From Apostichopus japonicus (taxonomy: Eukaryota > Echinodermata > Holothuroidea > Aspidochirotida > Stichopodidae), in contig NC_092583.1 of NCBI RefSeq assembly GCF_037975245.1, positions 7,950,764-8,014,763 of the forward strand: a stretch of 64,000 bases of DNA, written 5' to 3'. Made by a program: the position numbers and the translations under genes. A model generated the notes under the pieces. It searched no databases. It was not told the DNA's origin and saw only the letters and a list, made by a program, of their open reading frames with translations. Shown here in pieces: positions 52,202 to 64,000 of the stretch; position 1 is the stretch's first letter, and each line of letters opens with the position of its first letter.

Positions 52202-53003
52202 ATGGAGTTGAATACATTTTACGACTGGTTTGCAACTAATAAGCTATTACTTAATCTTGATAAAACCAGCTACATTGTTTTCAATAAAAGTAAATATTTT
52301 TCTTGGAAAAAAGACATGTTAATGGATGGTAAGCCTACCAAACATGAACATAGTATTAAGTTTCTCGGAGTATATACTGATAGTAAACTTACTTGGTGTG
52401 AACATAATAATGCAAACACTGTGGCGAAAATTGTTGGTATCATTTCTAAGTTGAAACACTATTTTCCTCAGAATATTCTTAGAATGCTTTACCAAACATT
52501 AGTTTTCCCCCCATTTTTCATATTGCTCTATAATCTGGTCTTGCACCCACAATGTTTATCTTCAACCTCTTGAAATCCTACAAAAGAAAGTCATTCGTCA
52601 TATAACTCATTCGCAATTTCATGAACACACCAGCTCACTTTTCAAATTGCTCAACTTATTAAAATTTAGCAATATTGTTTGGTTGAATGTAGCCACATTC
52701 TTTTACAAGGCTTGGAATGGCTTACTTCCTGCAGCCTTTCATGACTTCTTTACTATTAACAGCGCCATACATAGTCATCGCAGTAGAAGTGCCGGTCAAG
52801 CACACCACAACGTATGTAATACAACATTCGGTACGTTAAGTTTAGAGAATCGTGCTATGAGGATATGGAATTCTCTAACTGCTCCTATAAAATCTAAAGT
52901 AACATTTAGAAAAACTCTAAAAAAGAAGTCATTTCTCAGTATTGATACATCGTTTACATTGTATGTTATTAATTATTCCTTATTAAGATATAAATTATAT
53001 TAA
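52202..53003 (+). pseudogene. C-terminal part of the non-LTR polyprotein
   Basis: Downstream of FADD, WFATNKLLLNLDKTSYIVF and KFLGVYTDSKLTW are the usual thumb-region motifs of this retrotransposon group. A stop and shift near 52573-52650 separate this from the last segment (52647-53003), which ends with ENRAMRIWNSLTAPIKS. Confidence 0.8.
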
Positions 53004-53038
53004 CATTTATGTATATATGTTTTTTTTCTTTCTTTGGA

Positions 53039-53079
53039 GTCCTCTACCTTGTTAAGCCTATGTTGGCTTTTTAGAGGAC
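53039..53079 (+). other. 3' hairpin of the non-LTR element
   Basis: GTCCTCTA pairs with TAGAGGAC and AAGCC with GGCTT inside it. In this element class the 3' structure is often what the RT recognises, but that is inferred here. Confidence 0.6.
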
Positions 53080-53149
53080 TTCCCTCCACATGAATATATT
53101 TATCATCTGTGGAAAATCAAATAAATCAAATCAAATCAAATCAAATGTA

Positions 53150-54030
53150 TGTAGTTTAAATATACCATAGAATGCATAATTCAGCCGTTTTACGCCAACA
53201 TCTTTTTATGAGGGGCGCCCCGCGCCCCCAGAATCCCCAATATGTAGATCGGCTTCAAAGAACTGGTGGCCACAAACCTTTTCCGATTCATTGCCTTGAA
53301 GTAAATGATATATGACAATCTTCGAACGCTGCAAGAACGAAAGAAATTCTATCACAGAGGAATTTTCATCAGTGTGGCACAAGCAGTCCCAGATAAAAAA
53401 AATTGTCTTAATGGGAAAGAGAGGGGAGGAGGGAGGGTAACTAACATTTGCATTATACAAAGTCTGTATATTCTGACAAACTATAATTTCTTACAGCTGC
53501 GACCGACGGTTTCTTTCCGATTTGGCTAAAATGCCCACTTGCAAATATCCATATATTGCAAAATCCCTTAAATTTGTAAATATTTGTGAAAATATTTCTA
53601 CGATTAGACAATGGAGGCATGACACAGATTGGTCGAGAGGCCTCTTTCGTGGATTTGTGGTATTTCTGATTTGTGAATTGTGAATTAAGAAATGAGGTTT
53701 AATTGTGCTTTTCGTTGGTTTTGCAAAACAACTTGATTTGATGCCAGGATCAATCGGCATCACAGATTATATTTAGGTTTTAATTAAGTCATTCCGAATG
53801 AGTATTTTTTAAGGTTCTCACATTCGATCCAAACAAACAAACACCAGATATTTTGCCCCAAATTTGATTGGTCTGCTTAATATCTCATTTAGAGGCAACA
53901 AAGGGACAAGAGTGGGGCACTAGTAGAGCAAGCATAGAGCATCCGTGAGCTAAGAGGAAGAAAAACTGGCTGTAATGATGATTTGTTAATTATTAAAACG
54001 ATGGCCAGCAATATCTCCGGCAGTTGAATC
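53150..54030. other. Intergenic DNA
   Basis: No gene recognised. A short GGGGCGCCCCGCGCCCC sequence lies at about 53212-53229. Confidence 0.4.
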
Positions 54031-54037
54031 TTAATAA

Positions 54038-54213
54038 GGGGTTAATCAACGGTCTAGCGTGCGTTACTCACAGGGTTAATGCACGATCGGGGGATAATGC
54101 AAGCGATGCACGAGGGCGGAGCGTAGCGGAGCCCGAGTGCATCCAGCGATAGCAGTAACACACGGAGTGCATTAATCATGCGAGTAACGCACGCTAGACT
54201 GTTGATTAACCCC
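54038..54213. mobile_element. Palindromic element, 176 bp, arms differ at one base in 32
   Basis: GGGGTTAATCAACGGTCTAG with GCGTGCGTTACTC at the left is mirrored at the right with a single G/A change in 32. Further inside, GTGCATTAAT and CGGAGCGTAGCGGAGCCCG also pair. No target-site duplication is clear. The motif GTGCGTTACTCACAGG occurs again at about 54330-54348, showing a partial second copy nearby. Confidence 0.75.
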
Positions 54214-54359
54214 GTTCATTCATACACTACCATTTGTGTGGGGGGGAAAAAATCATAAAACAAAACATTTTTGGTAACATATAACCAAAGATTTATTAAA
54301 GTGAAGCCCCGTAATTTTACCGTGCGTTACTCACAGGATTAACCACGGTCAGCTGACCT

Positions 54360-56600
54360 GAATGGACCAATAGGATTTAGGAATCTTTACTAAGTATGAA
54401 TGAACAGATGTTAAACCGCGCGTCATATAATTGAATCAGGCAGATTATATTTACTGCTTTCTAATACCTGCCTCTGTGTAGTCTAGTTTAGTGGCACATT
54501 TCTCAGTTATAGCTATTCGATATTGTTTGTTTACAAATTAGACCTTTACTTTGTTGTCCACATCTCGGTTTACGTTCAAGTTTCAACAATATAGTAAAAA
54601 CAAATCCAATTTAAACAAGTTTACTTTGTAACTGCCGTAAAAATTGGAATTATATAAAGGGTACTGCACATGATATAAGATGAGTTGTTTCAGTGCCATG
54701 GTAATAGTGACCAACTCAAACAACGGCTTCCAATAGAATCTGATCTGCAAAATCAATTAAGGAACTATGTTGAAGGGGCAGGCCCACTCAACCTCATGCT
54801 CCAACATTTGGAAAAAGGGTCTTTGTCCCATGAGCTAATGAAACACATCACCTGTCAATCACTGCGATTGCTTTAACGATTGCTTTGACGGTTAATTAAT
54901 CATAAAGCTGGATCCTTTGAATATGCAAAGTGATCGGTAGACAGTTTAATTGATCATTGTTTTGTAATAGTTTCATATATCCTCGGAAGTCTCTTGGAGA
55001 TTTGGAGAATATACCAAATTTGTATATGATAAACTACTAGAAATGAAAACGTTAACCGCACAGCGTTAGGTTCGCGTAACCGCATATATTCTGTAGCTTT
55101 TATAACAGTCCTACTGACCCACCTCATCTGGCAGGTATATCGTTTGCATACAGCAGTTGCTATATCATCGTGGTGACGAATTATGTTTTTACACGTGGCT
55201 ATGCAAAAGAAATGTGATCCTTGTGGAGGAGAAGGGGTTACTTGGGGAAATACTATATGGTTACTATGTGTGTTCTACGTCATTGCACAACCCAACCACA
55301 TGCAAAGTTGGGTGCTTAGCTCAAGTCAACTGAAGTGAGCCAGAGTTACTGGAAAAATAAATACATGGGGGGGGGGGAACTTATAGAGTAAAGATATTAT
55401 TCAACCCCACCTTTACACCAACCATCCCTCCTTCTTCTGTGAAGGCTTCAACATTATTTTTAAGAAAGTGGCAAACTAGTGAAATAGTATTTTAAAACCA
55501 GTTGAACGCTAAACAGGGCCAAAAAATAATAAATCACGACCAGCTGCTTCCAGGGCACCGAGAGCCAGGTTGGAGAAAACTACTATATGTCACGAAGCTT
55601 CATTTTAATTAATTTTCTCAAGTATATTATGCAAATCATAATACATTATTTCTTATCCTATACTTTTCCGGGCCTCCAAACAGATCCGGGCCCGGGCATG
55701 AAGCGCCTAGACCCCTTCTAGTCCGGCCTGGCTACTTCAAACCCAGACAATGGTTTTGGATTACAATCAGGTTCTGGTTGTACATTTTAAGAGGCATACT
55801 TGATCAATATGTGCTCAATCCATGAACAAAATTATGTTCAACACACGCCCAATGCGTACATGATCAACACATGCTCCATAATGTGATTAAGCTAAAAAAG
55901 TTGGGTGTGTCGAGGTCATAAAATGACTAAGCCATCGTGTGGTTTAGTCACATCACACCAAGCTGTTTTTATAATAAAGAAAAGCCTTGATATATCAGGA
56001 TATAATAGAATGGATTACTACATCAATTCTGAAACACAGTCGCATGCTTCCTGCAGTTCTTACGTACTATAAACCAACCAAAATGTCGTCAAAAAGATAA
56101 AATGAAAAAAAAGAAAGGTACAGACATTCATTCAAATATTATGCCAGCCCTGCATGCTGTATTTGCTCAACGAGATTTCAAGAAGGAAAAAAAAAAACGT
56201 TTGACTTTGTGTGTAGTAGACCTCGTACATAGTCATTCACTTCCTGAAATCTGAATACGGTTCAAATAAAGCAACAGATGCTTATTTGAAAAGATATAAT
56301 TATAATCAAATACAAAAACAACACACAAAAGTTTATACCAGCTCCGACCTATCATATCAAGTAGATCTTCAAGAAGGAAGACAAAGCGAGTCTTAGCTAG
56401 GGTAAGATTTGTGTGTTAGCAATATACCAGCTGAAGTAATATAACATTACATAAAAAATGGATAAAAGGGATATTTGATCGGAGCTTCAATACGTTAACT
56501 TTGGTTGAGTGAATGATAATGTAAAGTTAATAGATTCTTAATAGAAATAGGCGGTGACTATCATATGTAACATATGTCAAATCTGCTATTTGATTTATTC
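54360..56600. other. Intergenic DNA
   Basis: No supported gene. A poly(G) run lies at 55369-55377. A GC-rich patch (CCGGGCCCGGGCATG) lies near 55685-55700. Confidence 0.4.
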
Positions 56601-56606
56601 CCAAGC

Positions 56607-58230
<1,624 letters not shown>

Positions 58231-58231
<1 letters not shown>

Positions 58232-58332
58232 GGGAGGCCCGTGGTTCCAATCCCGGTGGAGGCTGAAAGTTTTTTCACTGTTCTTGATTTTCCAACTCAT
58301 TACGATTTTCATATATATATATATATATATAT
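58231..58332 (+). repeat. SINE-like tail, second type, with (TA)n on both sides
   Basis: GGTTCCAATCC at 58243-58253 resembles a B box. It is followed by CACTGTTCTTGATTTTCCAA and CTCATTACGATTTTCA, matching the sequence at 30837-30875, then a TA run. Only the 3' half of a tRNA-like head is seen. The 5' part seems replaced by the microsatellite. Confidence 0.6.
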
Positions 58333-58339
58333 TAAGGTA

Positions 58340-59520
58340 AGACATACGGTAGTAGTACGATTGGGATTGATGAATTGAATCCATTTGTTGAATTAGAATA
58401 ATAATTGACAACTGATATTTTAACTTTAATGATTACCCAATGTTCATGGTCTTTCAGGATGCATACACTAATAGAGAGACGGTAACATACATTTGACCCT
58501 CATGATAAGTACACATCGTGTTATCACGGTATGTCATGTGATCTCACCCACTACTGCACACTAAGCGACCAAGTTTGACAGACCCTTTGTGTATTTATTT
58601 CAAATAAGTTTTTGAATTTTTTATCGTAATGCAATTGCAAATATTTTTTTTTATTTCCAAATCATATTTGCATAATCGTATGATTGGGCTATTTGCCAAT
58701 CTAATTTGACGTGCTAACTTTGCTTTGCTGACGACACAGGTCATAAATAGATTTGGTAATCTTAGATGTATATTAAAGAACAAGCATACGTTACAGAACT
58801 TACAGAACCTTACTGCGTAATACACTTTGGAATTAAGCAAATTGTGACTTTCTTTTGCCAAGAAATTACAACTCTTTATATTTGAGGTAAGTTTAAAAAT
58901 TTAAATAAAGATTAAATAACAAAGCAACAAAAGGTAATTATTAAATAGCTTGAGGAGTTGATAAATCAATATTTTCATTCCATATAGTAGGAAAAGGGCG
59001 AAATGATCCTGCTTAAATTGTAAGAATTGAACAAGAATTTGAAGAAGCGAATAGGTAGTATAACAAAACACTTACAAAAATTATGCACTTATTTATCGAT
59101 ATAAATATTTTCGATGGCCAATATAACGACTCTCTTTTTTTTTATATCAACTACAAAAGTTTGCCTTCATGTACTTGTTAAATATCACTTTTAAAATATC
59201 AAGATAACAGTAATATTATTTCACTGTAAAAACGACACTATTTTCGTAAGTACAATTGTTTTGAGTGATTAACACAGACGAAAGCACTTCTTCTGTGTTG
59301 TCTTTTATGATTATAGATATAACTGACATTTCAGAACGAAGAGATGGCTTTAACATGACACTGTAATATTCTCGCTGAATTGGCATACATAGTTATTATA
59401 ATTATACTTTCAAATACTTACAGTACAAACATCAACAAAAGAATAATAAGATTTGGACATTTTGAGTTGAAACTTGAAACGCGCTATTTTTTCAATAATA
59501 CGACAATATTTTCAATCGTC
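58340..59520. other. Intergenic DNA
   Basis: AT-rich without a supported gene. Confidence 0.5.
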
Positions 59521-59975
59521 CAAATAGTAAGCTTTAGTGGCAGGAATGATGCATTAAACATTAGTGAATCTTATGAAATCTAAATAGTAGGCTAAAGTAA
59601 TAGGAATGATGCATTAAACCGACCTATTAACAATCATCAAAGTTATAATTTGTGAAAATTATCAATTCTAAATAGTAGACTATAGTAACAGGGATGATGC
59701 ATTAAACCGACATATTAACAGTCATCAAAGTTATAATTAGTGAATATTATGAATTCTAAATAGTAGGCTAAAGTAATAGGAATGATGCATTAAACCGACA
59801 TATTAACAATCATCAAAGTTATAATTTGTGAAAATTATCAATTCTAAATAGTAGACTATAGTAACAGGGATGATGCATTAAACCGACATATTAACAATCA
59901 TCAAAGTTATAATTAGTGAATATTATGAATTCTAAATAGTAGGCTATAGTAAAAGGATTGATGTATTAAATCATT
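59520..59975. repeat. Tandem repeat, 88-bp unit with alternating subtypes
   Basis: GATGCATTAAA anchors at 59608, 59696, 59784, 59872 and (GATGTATTAAA) 59960 are each exactly 88 bp apart. A partial unit with an anchor at 59548 precedes them. Units alternate between AATAGTAGGCTAAAGTAATA and AATAGTAGACTATAGTAACA, so the real period is about 176 bp. Confidence 0.93.
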
Positions 59976-59999
59976 TTTAAAAATTATTTTGAATTTAAT

Positions 60000-61480
60000 T
60001 TTTAATCAGAGAGAGACATAGAGAGTGGAGAGAGGGCAGGGGGGGGGGGGGGTAAATGAGAGGTGATGAGAAACATTGCATTCCACTATGTTAACAGTAT
60101 ACAACCATCCATGGTAACGATTACTAATTAAACCTAAATTTGTTTAGTATTTGTGAGGCAACCAGGTGGTATAATATAGTCTTCACCAATAAGGTAAAAT
60201 TAAATGTGGAATAAACTACAAATGATTGTAAATGAAGAAAAACAACAAAACATTTTAACATTCAATTCTTGAGACAAGAATGTTTGAAGTAGGTACTAAA
60301 AGGCTTACTGACATAAGCGAAATTGGTATACAGCTGTATCCATCTGTTCGTCAGATACCTATATGTGAATACTACACGGGTTGATTGAAGTTACACCAGG
60401 TGTTTTCAAGTTTGTAAATAAATCATTTAAGTTAAGGACGGTCCCAATAGTTTAGTATTTTCACTGTAAGCAACATCGTATTAGGTGAGACTTATTGCGC
60501 AAACATACACTACCACCACAGTAGATATTTAGATAGGACAGCAGCAATATAGATCTTTCGTTCAGGGAATTCAAACATTCACTGATCAGTGATTAACAAT
60601 TTACACGAGGTTCTCAAATTGCAGTGTGGTTTTAAATGCTCTCAAATGTCCCACCACATATACTACAAACAATTTAACATATATTGCCAAACGTCATTTT
60701 TATTATTTTTTATTATTATATCTAGTGAATTCAATGAAATGGCACCCGAATATCTCTTCTCCCTACTTTTGGGGAAATCATTTACTTGGCGGATTAAAAT
60801 CATCGTAGTATAGACTAAAATTAATACACTGTGTCAAGTGTGCCCTCCTATCGTTGTATGAAAGATCAAAATCTAAGTCCCCATTAAATTTGAATGATGT
60901 GACCACTTCAACCTGCCACCACCACCAGCTTTCATCCTCGCCACACACAAACATGCGACTCCCACCCCCTCCCATTCACATACACAACAAAACTTGTTTT
61001 CTATTGAATTAGCTATACAAGCGATGCCATTTACCTTTCTTCTACAACTCTCAATCTATACAACCCATGACTATTGGTCGCTATTGTTGGTAACTGGTGA
61101 CAGGAATTTCTTTTGTCCCATATCGGCACTTGTCAGGCTTAGACATGGACACACACAGAGACCCCCTCCCCCACCCCAAGCACACAAACATACACGCAGA
61201 TTCACCGTTCCTTATCTGTCTTTACAAACACTTGTTGCATACTAGTAATGCCTTATTTGCTTTTATGTAAAATGTTGCGGTTTTCAACTTGACAAATTAA
61301 TATGCTTGATGTATGTTTGTTACAATATGACGTGGATAATGTTTTCATAATTATTGCTTGATCTGCATTGATTAATCAGTACAATAATGTATTAATTATA
61401 ATTATTTGTAGACATTTCTCCTTCCAATTTCTTGGTACCGACTCTTTATCTCTTATTCGGATTCCACATTTGATCTATTA
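60000..61480. other. Intergenic DNA
   Basis: A poly(G) run at 60040-60052 and a few C-rich stretches near 60970 and 61165. No exon is supported. Confidence 0.4.
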
Positions 61481-61491
61481 TTGGTCTACAG

Positions 61492-63626
61492 GTCGACATA
61501 CTAATCGACAAAACCAATCATGAAACTGTACGCGTTCTTATGGATCACACTGACTGGCTGCTATGCAAGTGATTGCATAAGTACGTATTCACTTAATTCT
61601 CTATATTAATCTCAATAATAATGATAATAATCAGCAGTTATTTTAACGACGCTTAAGCGACCACAACTGTGGGAGAAACCCACAAGGGTTTATGGATTAC
61701 AATTTGCACATCGTATGTATATAATGTATGTAATGGTTACATAAATACCGTCTTTGCTCACGTATCCTTGTTTGGTTTGATTATTTTCGCTGCCAAGTTA
61801 CAAGTCAGCGAAACTTCGATATATAAATGGTAAAAAGGTAAACGCTCCTTTGATATAACATTATATGGTGATCGTCCACTATACACTATACACACAATTT
61901 TGTCCAAATCAGGATACGAAGTCATATGTTAAAATATTGTGAGAAAGGAAGCGTGCTAGGACATAAAAAAAGGGTGGAGAGAGAGAGAGGGCAAGAGGTG
62001 GGTGGAGGCAGAGACAGGTGGAACATGGAGGGATGGAAGTGAAAAGAGAGGGATGGGGTGGGGTAGGGTGGGGTGGGGTGGGTGGGGTGGGGTTGGGAAT
62101 GTTGGATGATGTCGTTCGCTTTCACTAGGGTATGCCTTGCTAAAATTCTCATCCTTTTAAATGGTTGTAAGAAGTAGGTAATCCATGGAGTTGCAGGCCA
62201 CAGTTAGGTATATGACCACTCAATCTGGAGACACAACGAACGTCATACACTCAACAATCAAGGTTGAGGTTTAAGAATGAGGAGTAGTTCGCCCCATTCT
62301 TTCTTACATGAATCTAACCTACTTTGATCTTTGATCTCTCCATTGATCATGTAGCCTTCGACGTTTTATTGTTATGTAAGCGTTCATACTCCAATATCGT
62401 AGATGGGTTTGAGGGTTTTGGTCATTTTGGTGTACGTGTCATGACCAAATAGCTGTTTTTTATGAACGTTTCACGTCTAACCAATGGTTTTGTAACTATA
62501 TATATTGTCATAATAACGTATGGCCTACATCAGGGATAAGTGTCGTTTCGCGAACTACTCCTTCACCATCGGTTAACTCCAAACACTTAGTATGAGTCCG
62601 GTCATTGGATCTAGTGCCTACATAGGTTCAAAGGTCAGGGGTCATTTAAATCATAACGAGCATACCAACGTGGGAAAATGGCTTCTATAGAAACCCATTG
62701 ATAGCAGATCATGCAGTTGTTTTAAGTTGATATTAATACTTTGTATAACTTAATATCATTTTGTGTCTTTAGAATATTCAAAATAATAACATGTATGATA
62801 GCATAAAAGTAGAGAATGAAATATTTGAAATGTGAACTGTTACAATTATTCTGTTTTACTCTTTTGTCTTGATCCTAACAGAGTTCCCATTAAGCTGCCT
62901 AAAAAGTGCGTATATTATCTTCAATGTTTTCATTCATGATATGAGTTTGGTAATTCACCTCACCCCACCCAAAGCCATGTTTAAAAAGAGAAGGGAAAGA
63001 AAGGCTCCTGCAAATAAATGAGAAGTGCCGTTCTTGTCAATATATGGTTCACTCTTTCATTTTCTACCCTTGCTAAATCCGTTCGTTGAGAAATAAATCA
63101 TGACAGTTAAAAGTACTATTTTCTTGAACAGTAGAAAAAAAATTATTGAAAAAGTGCTGCTTTGGCATTTTTTTTAAAAAATATTCAAAAGTAGAATTTC
63201 TTGTAGAGATGCTTGAAAAATAGGCAATGGTCTTACACAGCGTATATGTACATACCCACTTTAATTGTTAGATGTGTCCGCCGTATACTGGTATTGTAAT
63301 AACCTCGGTAACCGTTATATTCGTTACATATCATCTAAATCTTCCTACACCACAGCTATTTTTCCTTATTTGTATTCTTCACCCTAAATCGTATGAATTC
63401 ACAATAATCAGCTTATCATTTCTTTACGTCAATGCAATTCCACAAATATTCTTTGCATTGTGTGAAAATTAATGTCGGATATTTTATAATGAACAGTAGG
63501 TTTTGTTGAATTGTATTAGCAATCTGATTGTATAGATGTATAGCTTAACAACAGTATTAAGGTGACTTCAAAACATTCCCTTTTCCCTGTTTTTTCAACT
63601 GTCTACAGATTGGTTGGAGGAATGCA
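61492..63626 (+). CDS. Candidate secreted-peptide gene with micro-exons (partial, continues right)
   Basis: Exon a (61492-61580, acceptor TTGGTCTACAG) contains ATG at 61520 and a signal peptide (KLYAFLWITLTGCYA), then SDCI, and stops in phase 1 before the donor GTACGT. Exon b is 62882-62905 (24 nt), after a pyrimidine-rich acceptor ending CTAACAG and before GTGCGT. Exon c is 63609-63626 (18 nt), after TTTTTTCAACTGTCTACAG and before GTATGT. Both small exons are phase 1 at each end. They add about KFPLSCLK and NWLEEC, each with one cysteine. The pattern recalls the micro-exon genes known in flatworms, but homology is not claimed. The upstream UTR exon and the downstream end are not seen. Splice sites were read by eye, so the model could be wrong. 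Confidence 0.38.
61940..62120. repeat. Purine-rich then G-rich low-complexity stretch
   Basis: GAGAGAGAGGG-type sequence passes into repeated GGGGT at about 62053-62097, a run that could form a G-quadruplex on the plus strand. It lies in the first intron of the candidate micro-exon gene. Confidence 0.8.
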
Positions 63627-63784
63627 GTATGTTAATATCAATTGATTGTATTTGTAGTCGCTATCTTTGTTTTAAAAAATGACTTTAGGCAGATAGTTAA
63701 TGTTGATAGGTTACAGTTCGTTAAAACGATCCACTCTCACTCCATTTTGTATTTCTGTGCACTCTTAAATTAAAAATATGCCTC

Positions 63785-64000
63785 TTAAAATTTACGAGGA
63801 TCATCAGTTAAAGTGACTGGTCTACTAAGTCTAACAGATCATCAAGTCAGTTCCTCAGATGTAACACAAATCTCAAAAGGAAAACAAAAGGCTTTCATCA
63901 ACTCAAATAACATGCCACAATGCACTTAAAACTTGCAACGAACTTTTCTGTTGGATGTCACTAGAGGGTGTCTTATGTATAAGTTTAAAAGAACATGCTT
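63785..64000. repeat. Dispersed repeat family A, copy 3 (runs to the window edge)
   Basis: CATCAGTTAAAGTGACTGGT, CAGTTCCTCAGATGTAACAC, ACTCAAATAACATG and TTGGATGTCACTAGAGGGTG match copies 1 and 2 in order. The copy continues past the right edge. Confidence 0.75.

Noticed and set aside
62772-62792. A possible micro-exon after GTGTCTTTAG and before GTATGA
   Set aside because: It introduces a stop codon in the reading phase left by exon a.
63227-63250. A possible extra micro-exon after CTTACACAG and before GTACAT
   Set aside because: Its length (7 nt) would break the phase-1 pattern of its neighbours.
63356-63372. A possible micro-exon after CTACACCACAG and before GTATTC
   Set aside because: A 16-nt length changes the phase, and the donor is weak.

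Overview
This is non-coding-rich DNA from an animal. The evidence is spliced genes with canonical GT-AG introns, a BEL/Pao-type LTR retrotransposon, an APE-type non-LTR retrotransposon, tRNA-derived SINE-like repeats, hAT-like miniature elements, long (TA)n arrays and many minisatellites. The base composition is AT-rich, broken by many poly(C)/poly(G) runs. I think a marine invertebrate is most likely, perhaps an echinoderm, but nothing in the window proves the taxon. Most open reading frames longer than 60 codons here are chance or lie in simple repeats.

Layout. 0-1.1 kb: a GC-richer patch with a weak candidate secreted peptide. 1.6-3.0 kb: a three-copy tandem repeat. 3.0-7.0 kb: a decayed BEL/Pao retrotransposon on the minus strand (gag, protease, RT and RNase H remain; integrase and LTRs are missing). 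7.2-9.3 kb: local duplications, including twin RFX X-box-like sites. 10.4-17.4 kb: a tRNA-Thr-like sequence, short repeats, two copies of a dispersed repeat (one split by a hAT-like MITE with an 8-bp target-site duplication), a second hAT-like MITE, and a repeat dense in nuclear-receptor half-sites. 18.3-20.2 kb: the one clear conserved gene, a two-exon SLC35G-like drug/metabolite transporter (+). 21.6-23.4 kb: a minisatellite of about 95 bp with 20 units. 24.2-25.6 kb: a long-TIR element with a smaller palindromic element inside. 26.9-31.3 kb: (CA)n and (TA)n arrays, a perfect 17-bp hairpin and a SINE-like copy. 36.3-36.7 kb: a third hAT-like MITE. 38.0-43.9 kb: a small secreted-peptide gene (+) with a probable TATA promoter and non-coding first exon, whose intron 2 holds another SINE-like copy. 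43.9-44.5 kb: an 86-bp minisatellite. 49.2-53.15 kb: a decayed non-LTR retrotransposon (+) with a (TA)n array grown inside its RT domain. 54.0-54.4 kb: a palindromic element. 56.6-58.3 kb: a perfect (TCTA)377 array. 59.5-60.0 kb: an 88-bp tandem repeat with alternating units. 61.5-63.6 kb: a candidate secreted-peptide gene built from a signal-peptide exon followed by 24-nt and 18-nt phase-1 micro-exons, running off the right edge.

The genes do not form a shared pathway. The most interesting hypothesis is the micro-exon secreted-peptide gene at 61.5-63.6 kb, followed by the spliced peptide precursor at 42.2 kb. Both rest on splice-site reading and need transcript support.
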